This document shows positions 1 through 4,787 of a DNA stretch of 10,423 nucleotides, in pieces. The stretch is from Parcubacteria group bacterium SW_4_49_11 (GTDB taxonomy: Bacteria; Patescibacteriota; Minisyncoccia; SW-4-49-11), in the NCBI GenBank assembly GCA_003021915.1, contig PXOY01000018.1, positions 1-10,423 of the forward strand, read 5' to 3'. The position numbers and the translations under genes were made by a program. Position 1 is the stretch's first letter. Each line of letters starts with the position of its first letter. Below the pieces are notes generated by a model. That model was given only the letters and a program-made list of their open reading frames with translations, searched no databases and was not told the DNA's origin.

Positions 1-2
1 TG

Positions 3-575
3 GAGGAGCTGGATGGAGATTTGGATTTGTATGACCTGGAGAGCGCGGAAGGCTTAGAGTTGCCGGAAAAAATTGGAAGAGATTTACTGTTGAATGGCTT
101 GGAGAATGCGGAAGGATTGAAGTTGCCGCGAGAGATTGGAGGAGATTTACTGTTGAATGCCTTGAAGAATGCGGAAGGGGTGGAGTTTCCGGAGAAGATT
201 AAAGGAGATTTACAGTTAAGAGACTTGGAGAACGCGGAAGGCTTGGAGTTGCCGCAGGAGATTGGAGGAGATTTACTGTTGTATTGGTTAAGGAGCGCGG
301 AAGGCTTGGAGTTGCCGGAAAAGATTGGAGGAGATTTACAGTTAAGTGGTTTGGAGAGCGCGGAAGGGGTGGAGTTACCTTCTTCCTTTGATGGACCCCT
401 TCTCTTGAACAAAGAGATAACCTACGTTCCCCGCGAAATTCTTGATTCGGTAAGAACGAATTTGTCTAAAGACAAGTTGGAAGAACTATACGCGGAGTGT
501 GATCGCCGAGAACAAGGCCAAGACGACGAGCAACGAAAGGAAGCGATTCGCGATCGGTTAGCTGACGAAGATTAG
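3..575 (+). CDS. Leucine-rich-repeat-like protein, 3' part (5' end outside window)
   Basis: The reading frame is open from the first complete codon in the window, and the residues before the first possible start (TTG at 21) already follow the repeat pattern, so the gene begins upstream. The visible part is at least five 21-residue units of the form LELPxxIGGDLLLxxLxxAEG, then a half unit. A charged, helix-prone tail of about 60 residues follows (DKLEELYAECDRREQG and on) and ends at TAG. Regular Leu spacing with a conserved Pro suggests a solenoid fold like leucine-rich repeats. Such proteins usually bind other proteins, but no partner or enzymatic domain can be seen here. No signal peptide can be judged without the N-terminus. 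It runs toward a palindromic repeat block, and no T-tailed terminator is visible after it. The specific function is unknown. Confidence 0.8.
   Translation, partial: EELDGDLDLYDLESAEGLELPEKIGRDLLLNGLENAEGLKLPREIGGDLLLNALKNAEGVEFPEKIKGDLQLRDLENAEGLELPQEIGGDLLLYWLRSAEGLELPEKIGGDLQLSGLESAEGVELPSSFDGPLLLNKEITYVPREILDSVRTNLSKDKLEELYAECDRREQGQDDEQRKEAIRDRLADED
54..410 (+). repeat. In-frame 63-bp tandem repeats in the LRR-like gene
   Basis: Five full 63-bp units start at 54, 117, 180, 243 and 306, with a partial sixth from 369. Each encodes 21 residues. The units are similar at DNA level: GATTTACTGTTG or GATTTACAGTTA recurs at the same phase, and GCGGAAGG recurs at each junction. This suggests growth by unit duplication rather than only protein-level constraint. 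The last unit diverges after VELP (SSFDG), which marks the edge of the array. Confidence 0.85.
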
Positions 576-593
576 AGACCATCTCACAAGCTC

Positions 594-621
594 TTTATTA
601 CCTATTAGAATGCTGTATAAT
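594..621 (+). promoter_or_regulatory. Possible promoter reading into the palindromic repeat block
   Basis: A perfect TATAAT lies at 616-621, with TTTATT 16 bp upstream at 594-599. Transcription would start near 628, right at the edge of the CCCTAACGGG palindromic repeat, and no protein gene follows before the tRNA-Leu promoter. It may make a short RNA from the repeat, or be a chance AT-rich match. Confidence 0.3.
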
Positions 622-626
622 GAGGT

Positions 627-673
627 AACCTCCATTCCCTAACGGGTGTTTCCTCCTTAAAAGGAGGAAAACA
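627..673 (-). repeat. CCCGTTAGGG palindromic repeat, copy 1
   Basis: On the minus strand this reads TGTTTTCCTCC, a short A/T loop, GGAGGAAA, then CCCGTTAGGGAATGGAGG. The TTTCCTCC/GGAGGAAA arms form an 8-bp stem. The same layout recurs at 3179-3228 and 4581-4632 on the plus strand, and the CCCGTTAGGGAA block is identical in all three. There is no T-run after the stem on either strand, so it is not a typical intrinsic terminator. All copies are intergenic. A small palindromic (REP- or MITE-like) element is the simplest reading. Confidence 0.8.
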
Positions 674-681
674 GGTTGTGT

Positions 682-712
682 CTTCCTCTTTTTAAAGAGG
701 AAGGACGCGTCC
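682..712. repeat. Palindromes inside the first repeat block
   Basis: CTTCCTCTTT and AAAGAGGAAG form a near-perfect palindrome around 682-703. It is followed directly by GGACGCGTCC (703-712), a perfect 10-bp palindrome. They lie between the CCCGTTAGGG repeat and the two-hairpin element, giving four palindromes in about 180 bp. No protein gene fits this stretch: the open frame on the plus strand here runs straight through the tRNA. Confidence 0.6.
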
Positions 713-745
713 AAATTCGAGGTAGAGCGTCGGATGTCGCTAACG

Positions 746-867
746 GCAGTCCCCCGGAAATAGCTTCTCTTTTTAAAGAGAAGCGTAAAAACCGAAGGTT
801 TTTAAGTGCCCGTCAAATATCGACCCGAAGGGGGATGGAGTTCTTCAGATTTTTGAGATGCGTCCTA
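746..867 (-). repeat. Two-hairpin composite element, copy A
   Basis: On the minus strand this begins TAGGACGCAT (from 867). It runs through a 46-nt block (844-799, from AGAACTCC to CACTTAAAAA) that matches 44 of 46 positions with the block from 4688. Hairpin 1 follows (AAAAACC/GGTTTTT, plus coordinates 787-803), then hairpin 2 (GCTTCTCTTT/AAAGAGAAGC, 763-784), then CTATTTCC and GGGACTGC (ending at 746). The order is the same as in copy B. Stem sequences differ between copies while complementarity is kept, which suggests selection for structure. This copy lacks the TATATC iteron tail. Confidence 0.75.
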
Positions 868-873
868 CAAAAA

Positions 874-903
874 TTGACACTCGGAGGTGTTTTTGTCTAT
901 TAT
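874..903 (+). promoter_or_regulatory. Promoter of tRNA-Leu
   Basis: TTGACA (874-879) and TATTAT (898-903) are separated by 18 bp and lie just before the tRNA, with predicted initiation around 910 and the mature 5' end at 914. This is a good sigma-70-type promoter in the expected place for a single tRNA gene. Confidence 0.75.
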
Positions 904-913
904 GGGAGCAAAT

Positions 914-998
914 GCTGGTGTGGCGGAACTGGTAGACGCGTGGGTCTCAAAAACCCATGGAGCTTTGCTCCGTATCGGTTCGACCCCGATCACCAGCA
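914..998 (+). tRNA. tRNA-Leu (anticodon CAA)
   Basis: A complete class II cloverleaf can be drawn. The acceptor stem GCTGGTG (914-920) pairs with CACCAGC (991-997). The D arm is GCG/CGC with GGTAGA in the loop. The anticodon stem TGGGT/ACCCA (941-945/953-957) closes the loop CTCAAAA, with anticodon CAA at 948-950. The long variable arm is GGAGC/GCTCC (959-963/967-971). The T arm is ATCGG/CCGAT with loop TTCGACC. The long variable arm and discriminator A998 fit leucine, and CAA reads UUG codons. The 3' sequence after the discriminator is CCCA rather than CCA, so the tail appears to need the CCA-adding enzyme. Confidence 0.97.
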
Positions 999-1037
999 CC
1001 CAATTATAGTCTGTCCGAGGGGTACCTTCTCGTTCAC

Positions 1038-1068
1038 AAAAAAACTCAATATCGTCGATGATATTGAG
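1038..1068 (-). terminator. Intrinsic terminator of the minus-strand tail-anchored gene
   Basis: CTCAATATC (1045-1053) and GATATTGAG (1060-1068) form a 9-bp stem with a 6-nt loop. On the minus strand the stem is followed by seven T (complement of 1038-1044). It lies about 60 bp past the stop of the gene at 1131-1616. It has no T-tail on the plus strand, so it should not end the tRNA transcript. Confidence 0.7.
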
Positions 1069-1130
1069 GAGAGGGGTGGTCGGAATGATGTTTGAGAGAT
1101 GGTTTTGTCTCGGATACAAGGAAGATCACA

Positions 1131-1616
1131 CTAAGTTAACACAAATGTGAGGACCGGCAAAATACAGATCACGCCGAGCAATACGCCTCCCATGATAACC
1201 AACATTGCCAAAAACGCCTTTTCTACCGCTTTGACCTCTATGACAACTTCTTTTCGTTGCGAGATTGCCTCCAGGAGAAACGAAGCGCTATTTGAGGGAA
1301 ACGTCCGGTTAACTACGCGATGCGTAGCATCAAGGGATTCGGGATTATTGCACTGCGAAATGATGGCATCCAACTCATTTATGCTGGGAAAAATCTCAAA
1401 TGCTTCCCAGCAGAACGGGATAGCGTCGATTTCGCCTGCAGAAAGTTGTATATTGTGAAACAACTCCGCTCGAGCCGTGGCAGTGAGCTCTGCTAATCCA
1501 TTTTCCTGAAACAGACGGTGCATATACGTATACGGTGCTTCGTTTGCGTTACGTCCGTTATGGATCGCCTGCTCGATAGAACGCGTGGCTTCTTCAGGTA
1601 GGTTGTTAAGGTGCAT
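1131..1616 (-). CDS. Hypothetical tail-anchored membrane protein
   Basis: This encodes 161 residues that I do not recognise. About 125 residues are soluble and probably helical, with acidic and polar patches (LPEEATRSIEQAIHNGR near the N-terminus). They are followed by a single hydrophobic segment, roughly residues 133-160 (AFLAMLVIMGGVLLG and on), ending at the C-terminus. With no N-terminal signal, the layout is that of a C-terminally anchored membrane protein whose main domain faces the cytoplasm. It is a single-gene unit with its own TTGACA/TAAAAT promoter just upstream and a T-tailed hairpin downstream. It is divergent from serS. The ATG at 1616 sits about 25 bp after the predicted transcription start. 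No strong Shine-Dalgarno is present, only AAGAGAAG. Confidence 0.75.
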   Translation of the reverse strand: MHLNNLPEEATRSIEQAIHNGRNANEAPYTYMHRLFQENGLAELTATARAELFHNIQLSAGEIDAIPFCWEAFEIFPSINELDAIISQCNNPESLDATHRVVNRTFPSNSASFLLEAISQRKEVVIEVKAVEKAFLAMLVIMGGVLLGVICILPVLTFVLT

Positions 1617-1648
1617 CCACTTCTCTTGAAAAACGACAATGCAACGTT

Positions 1649-1677
1649 ATTTTAGAATGTTTTTACATAATTGTCAA
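1649..1677 (-). promoter_or_regulatory. Promoter of the tail-anchored gene
   Basis: On the minus strand TTGACA (1677-1672) and TAAAAT (1654-1649) are separated by exactly 17 bp. This is a near-consensus sigma-70-type promoter with a predicted start about 25 bp before the ATG at 1616. It lies in the divergent intergenic region shared with serS. Confidence 0.8.
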
Positions 1678-1754
1678 TATTTTTAAACTAAAAATTTTTT
1701 GCGTATACCGGGGTTTTCTATTAAAATTTCTCCTAAAATGTAATGCGAAAGACT

Positions 1755-3050
1755 ATGCTGGACAGCAAATTTATTCGGGAATATCGGATGCTTGTGCAAA
1801 ACGCCATAGAGGATAAAGGTGTGGATTTGGACCTTGAAGAGCTTCTTTCCCTCGATGATAAACGGCGTGAACTCCAACAAGAAGTGGAGGATATCCGGCG
1901 ACAGCGCAAAGAATACGCCTCTTATCTGAAAGGTGAACTCTCCGAGGAAGAAAAGCAAGAGTATCAGCAAAAGGGGAAAGAGCTGAAAAAGGAATTGCAA
2001 GCGAAGGAAGACGAGCTTAATGGCATGGAAGAGCGGTTTCAGACTCTTATGTATCACGTTCCCAACATCTATTCGGAAGACTCCCCGGTGGGGGAGGATG
2101 ACTCCGCGAACGTGACCATCAAAACCGTGGGTGACGTGCCGGAATTTTCGTTCGAACCGGCGGATCATATCCAGCTGGGCGAGAACCTCGGATTGATTGA
2201 TTTTGAGAGCGGGGTAAACATTAGCGGTTCGCGTGGCTATGTGTTAACTAACGAGGCAGTGAATCTCCATTACGCACTCTTGTGGTATAGCCTTCAACAC
2301 ATGCAGAAGCGCGGGTTTATGCCCGTCTCCACGCCCACGATTGTGAAAGGCGCGCATCTTTACAGCTCCGGTCATTTTCCCACTGAAAAGGATGAGGCAT
2401 ACAAAGTGGAAGATGCCTCCACCGAACGAGAATCGCGCTACCTCGCGGGTACGTCGGAAATTGCCATTTTAGGCATGTATCAGAACGCGGTGTTTGCCGC
2501 CGAGGACCTTCCGAAGCGCGTGTCCGCGATTAGTCCGTGTTATCGCTCAGAAGTGGGGAGTTATGGCAAGGATACGCAGGGCTTGTATCGCATGCACGAG
2601 TTTATGAAGGTGGAGCAGTTTGTGATTTCGCCGGGCAATGTGCGGGAGTCCGACTTTTTGCATCACGAAATGCTCACCTTTAGCGAGGAGATTATGCGCG
2701 CGTTGGAGCTTCCGTATCGGGTGGTGCAGGTGTCCACCGGTGATATGGGCCCGCCGAAGTATAAGCAATATGACATCGAGACGTGGATGCCGTCCCGAAA
2801 CGACTACGGAGAAACCCATTCCACGTCCAACATCACTGATTGGCAAGCGCGCCGAGCAAACATTAAATATGTCGCCGAAGACGGAAAGAAATATTACGCC
2901 CACACGCTTAATAATACGGCTATCGCCAGCCCGCGCATGCTGATCGCGATTTTGGAAAATTATCAGAACGCGGACGGCTCGGTGACGGTACCGGAGGTGC
3001 TGCGTCCGTATGTTGGGAAAGAGAGAATCGCAGTAGCAAGTAGCGAGTAG
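1755..3050 (+). CDS. serS: Serine--tRNA ligase (SerRS)
   Basis: Seryl-tRNA synthetase charges tRNA-Ser (and tRNA-Sec where present) with serine using ATP, in the cytoplasm. The N-terminal region (about residues 25-100) is rich in Lys, Glu and Gln, as expected for the long coiled-coil arm that grips the tRNA variable arm. The class II catalytic core follows: TSE at 233-235, motif 2 beginning YRSEVGSYGKDTQGLYR at 263 with the usual HEFxKVEQF, then SNITDWQARR. Motif 3 is HTLNNTAIASPR from 383, with Arg394 as the class II arginine. The family more often has HTLNGSGLAVGR, so motif 3 is a variant. The length of 431 residues is normal. I chose the ATG at 1755 (MLDSKFIRE) because SerRS proteins usually begin MLDxKxIRE; an in-frame ATG at 1743 would add four residues. 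Neither has a good Shine-Dalgarno. The last residues (about RIAVASSE) come from a TAG-rich repeat tract. Confidence 0.96.
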   Translation: MLDSKFIREYRMLVQNAIEDKGVDLDLEELLSLDDKRRELQQEVEDIRRQRKEYASYLKGELSEEEKQEYQQKGKELKKELQAKEDELNGMEERFQTLMYHVPNIYSEDSPVGEDDSANVTIKTVGDVPEFSFEPADHIQLGENLGLIDFESGVNISGSRGYVLTNEAVNLHYALLWYSLQHMQKRGFMPVSTPTIVKGAHLYSSGHFPTEKDEAYKVEDASTERESRYLAGTSEIAILGMYQNAVFAAEDLPKRVSAISPCYRSEVGSYGKDTQGLYRMHEFMKVEQFVISPGNVRESDFLHHEMLTFSEEIMRALELPYRVVQVSTGDMGPPKYKQYDIETWMPSRNDYGETHSTSNITDWQARRANIKYVAEDGKKYYAHTLNNTAIASPRMLIAILENYQNADGSVTVPEVLRPYVGKERIAVASSE

Positions 3051-3102
3051 CAGGTAGCAAGGAAATAGTATTTAGTAGTTAGAATATAGAATTTAGAATA
3101 GT
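3031..3102. repeat. TAG-rich short-unit repeat tract at the serS 3' end
   Basis: AGTAGCAAGTAGCGAGTAGC and similar GTAGC units are followed by TAGTATTTAGTAG and AGAATATAGAATTTAGAAT units. The tract is imperfect but clearly built of 5-8 nt units containing TAG. It overlaps the last six or so sense codons and the stop (3048-3050) of serS. The composition differs sharply from the coding sequence before it. Confidence 0.7.
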
Positions 3103-3178
3103 CGAGACATGCGGCGAACGGTGCGATATAGCGTTAAACTTTGCTATTGGCACGTGACCATGTAGGTGTACCTTGCTG

Positions 3179-3228
3179 TGTTTTCCTCCTTTTTAAAGGA
3201 GGAAAGACCCGTTAGGGAATGGAGGTTT
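3179..3228 (+). repeat. CCCGTTAGGG palindromic repeat, copy 2
   Basis: This has the same layout as 627-673, in the opposite orientation: TGTTTTCCTCC, TTTTTAAA, GGAGGAAAG, then CCCGTTAGGGAATGGAGG. The TTTCCTCC/GGAGGAAA stem is intact. It sits between serS and the HIT gene, just before the HIT promoter, and has no T-tail on the plus strand. Confidence 0.8.
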
Positions 3229-3265
3229 CGAGGCTATACTACACCTTATAAGACTTTTTAATGCT

Positions 3266-3295
3266 TTGGGGGAGTTCGTCGAGATGTGCTATACT
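3266..3295 (+). promoter_or_regulatory. Extended -10 promoter of the HIT-Nudix operon
   Basis: TATACT (3290-3295) is preceded by TGC, an extended -10 arrangement, with TTGGGG at 3266-3271 (18-bp spacer) as a weak -35. Transcription would begin near 3302. A start codon at 3261 is therefore not usable, and translation must begin at 3309 or 3321. The promoter before the beta-CASP gene (6740-6768) has the same TTGGGG and TGC features. Confidence 0.55.
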
Positions 3296-3320
3296 CTCCG
3301 TATTAAGAATGGCGTGTAAT

Positions 3321-3806
3321 ATGAGTGAGTGTCCGTTTTGTAAGCTGTATGAAGCAGGAAAGAATGTCTGGTATGAAAATGAGCACTTCTTCATTCAGTT
3401 TGAGCCGTATCCGGTTACGGCGGGGCACGTAAAGGTTATTCCCATACAGCATGTAACCTCTATGTTCCAGCTTTCAAAAGAAGCGTGGCATCAGATCTAT
3501 GATGCCTTAGCAAAGGGAAAGCATATTATACAGGAAACTGACTTAAAGACGGTGTATGAGGAGATGATAGAACATCCTTTAGACGACAATTCGCGGGCAT
3601 TAGCCAAACAGGTATTGGAAGAAAGACATTGGACACAGTCTCCTCACGCCTATAATTTCGGATGGAATGAAGGAAAAGCGGCCGGTCAGACCGTACAACA
3701 CCTTCATATCCACGTTATTCCGCGCTACGAAGGGGACACCCAAGATCCGGCGGGTGGAGTTCGCAAGGTGATTCCCGAAAAAGGCAACTACAAAAAGATA
3801 ACGTAA
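3321..3806 (+). CDS. HIT-family nucleotide hydrolase or transferase
   Basis: The histidine triad is clear: QTVQHLHIHVIPRY with His127, His129 and His131 (HxHxH), the catalytic loop that cuts nucleoside phosphoramidates, dinucleoside polyphosphates or adenylylated molecules. An N-terminal CPFC (Cys4, Cys7) resembles the zinc-binding CxxC of many bacterial HIT proteins. At 161 residues it is longer than a typical 110-140 residue HIT protein. The extra length is a mostly helical stretch of about 30 residues (KTVYEEMIEHPLDDNSRALA region) before the beta strand preceding the triad. I chose ATG 3321 (MSECPFC) because the family begins close to the CxxC; ATG 3309 would add MACN. The Nudix gene starts 4 bp downstream, so they are probably cotranscribed and both act on nucleotide-diphosphate-type substrates. 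The exact substrate cannot be read from the sequence. Confidence 0.92.
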   Translation: MSECPFCKLYEAGKNVWYENEHFFIQFEPYPVTAGHVKVIPIQHVTSMFQLSKEAWHQIYDALAKGKHIIQETDLKTVYEEMIEHPLDDNSRALAKQVLEERHWTQSPHAYNFGWNEGKAAGQTVQHLHIHVIPRYEGDTQDPAGGVRKVIPEKGNYKKIT

Positions 3807-3810
3807 CTCT

Positions 3811-4230
3811 ATGACGGAAACAGCTCCTCGCGTAACTCCCGGCGTGAAAGCCCTAATAGAAGAAAATGGCAAGATTTTAGCCCTCAAAACGGAGAATGAG
3901 AACGGAGCGTACTGGGTGCTCCCGGGCGGGCGCGTCAAATACGGAGAAGATCCGAAACACACGCTCAAGAGAGAAGTGAAAGAAGAACTTTCCGCTGATA
4001 TCATCCTCGGAAAACCGGCGGGCATGTATTATTTCTTTATTGGCGGCAACGATGAGGGAGATCAGGTGGTTTTGACCGTGGTTACGGCTACGCTCGAAGA
4101 AGAAATCGACCTTGCCCATGATCCGTCGGATGAGAATCTCACTGAGTACCGTTGGTTAACACCTCACGAATTCCTGGAGTTGAGCGATCCGTATTTACGG
4201 GAGTCTTTGGCGGAGTATTACGAGAAGTGA
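3811..4230 (+). CDS. Nudix hydrolase
   Basis: The 139-residue protein has a nearly perfect Nudix box at residues 40-62: G40, five residues, E46, seven residues, R54-E55-V56, E58-E59-L60. The only departure is Ser61 where Gly is commonly found. E55, E58 and E59 are the expected metal ligands. The preceding WVLPGGR is the usual entry to the box. The family hydrolyses nucleoside diphosphates linked to another group, including oxidised nucleotides, ADP-ribose and dinucleotides. The substrate is not identifiable here. It starts 4 bp after the HIT gene without its own promoter, so it is the second gene of that operon. The gene ends with TGA. The hairpin just downstream has its T-tail on the other strand and so is not its terminator. 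Confidence 0.93.
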   Translation: MTETAPRVTPGVKALIEENGKILALKTENENGAYWVLPGGRVKYGEDPKHTLKREVKEELSADIILGKPAGMYYFFIGGNDEGDQVVLTVVTATLEEEIDLAHDPSDENLTEYRWLTPHEFLELSDPYLRESLAEYYEK

Positions 4231-4245
4231 AACGTGTTGTGTGAG

Positions 4246-4285
4246 ATAAAAGAAAAGTCTTCCAGCGTTTGAAAACTGGAAGACT
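4246..4285 (-). terminator. Strong intrinsic terminator, minus strand
   Basis: AGTCTTCCAG (4256-4265) and CTGGAAGACT (4276-4285) form a perfect 10-bp stem with a 10-nt loop. On the minus strand the stem is followed by TTTTCTTTTAT. The plus side is followed by GTGGTGAG, so termination is directional and serves a transcript coming from the right. Confidence 0.8.
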
Positions 4286-4299
4286 GTGGTGAGATTTAG

Positions 4300-4467
4300 T
4301 TACTCACTAAGTAACTGGTTTATCTTCTTTTTCGGCCACGACACTGTTTCTTTCTTTTGGATTGTCTCCACTGCTTTTTTACGTAGGTTGGTATCCCTCT
4401 TAGCTTTTGCGATATCGGCTGTCGTCCATTCGTCTCGCCTCCGTTCAGGCTACTGTTTTGCGAGCAA
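4300..4467 (-). pseudogene. Possible broken small gene or small RNA unit, minus strand
   Basis: On the minus strand a frame without stops runs from 4449 to a TAA at 4302-4300 and would encode a lysine-rich peptide of about 49 residues (WTTADIAKAKRDTNLRKKAV and on). It has no start codon of its own. A TTG at 4467-4465 is in frame but is cut by a TAG at 4452-4450. A good Shine-Dalgarno (GGAGG, 4442-4438) with an ATG at 4429-4427 opens a different frame that stops after nine codons (MDDSRYRKS); a +1 shift there would join the long frame. Together with the flanking promoter and terminator this looks like a real transcription unit. It may be a degraded small gene, a frameshifted gene, or an RNA that does not code for protein. 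I do not recognise the peptide. Confidence 0.35.
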
Positions 4468-4468
4468 A

Positions 4469-4507
4469 CTGTAACAATATAATGTTTGATTTGTCAACCA
4501 ATTTCAA
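4469..4507 (-). promoter_or_regulatory. Candidate promoter of the minus-strand small unit
   Basis: On the minus strand TTGAAA (4507-4502) and CATTAT (4484-4479) are separated by 17 bp. A perfect TTGACA (4497-4492) also lies here with a poorer -10, TTACAG, at 17 bp. Initiation would be near 4472-4462. The predicted transcript would be about 220 nt, ending at the hairpin at 4285-4256. Confidence 0.45.
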
Positions 4508-4580
4508 CTATTCTAGAAGTTATCTCAAAAATATACGTTCGGTTACTGTAAAGTACAAACATAATCTCGGGATATGATTG

Positions 4581-4632
4581 TGTTTTCCTCCTTTTCTAAA
4601 GGAAGAAAAGCCCGTTAGGGAAAGGAGGATTT
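4581..4632 (+). repeat. CCCGTTAGGG palindromic repeat, copy 3
   Basis: The layout matches copies 1 and 2: TGTTTTCCTCC, TTTTCTAAA, GGAAGAAAAG, CCCGTTAGGGAAAGGAGG. The right arm has GGAAG in place of GGAGG, leaving one mismatch in the stem, so this copy has drifted. It lies about 20 bp before the start of the two-hairpin element. Confidence 0.75.
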
Positions 4633-4651
4633 GTTGCTATTCGGTTTATAT

Positions 4652-4787
4652 TTAGAACGCATTTCAAAATTAGAATACTTCGTCACGAGAACTCCTTCCC
4701 TCTTCGGGTCGATATTTGACGGGCACTTAAAAAACATGAAATGTTTTTTACGGCTTTCTTTCGAAAGCCTATTTTCGGTGGGACTGC
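4652..4787 (+). repeat. Two-hairpin composite element, copy B
   Basis: The element begins TTAGAACGCATTTCAAAA. A 46-nt block (4688-4733) follows that matches copy A at 44 of 46 positions. Hairpin 1 is AAAAAACAT/ATGTTTTTT (4729-4737/4741-4749) and hairpin 2 is GGCTTTC/GAAAGCC (4752-4758/4763-4769), then CTATTTTC and GGGACTGC. Hairpin 1 has 9 bp here and 7 bp with a different sequence in copy A. Hairpin 2 also changes sequence while staying paired. This is the only copy that has both the upstream block and the iteron tail. Confidence 0.75.

Noticed and set aside
627..673. CCCGTTAGGG palindrome as a Rho-independent terminator
   Set aside because: There is no T-run after the stem on either strand in any of the three copies.
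676..1095. 139-codon open frame on the plus strand
   Set aside because: It runs through the palindromic repeat block and the whole tRNA-Leu gene, and its residues show no protein-like pattern.
1683..2168. Long minus-strand frame antisense to serS
   Set aside because: Hydrophobic, low-complexity translation is the typical shadow of a Lys/Glu-rich coiled-coil gene. The plus strand is clearly serS.
3261..3320. Upstream ATG 3261 as the HIT start
   Set aside because: It precedes the predicted promoter -10 box and adds residues (MLWGSSSRCAILSV) not typical of the family.
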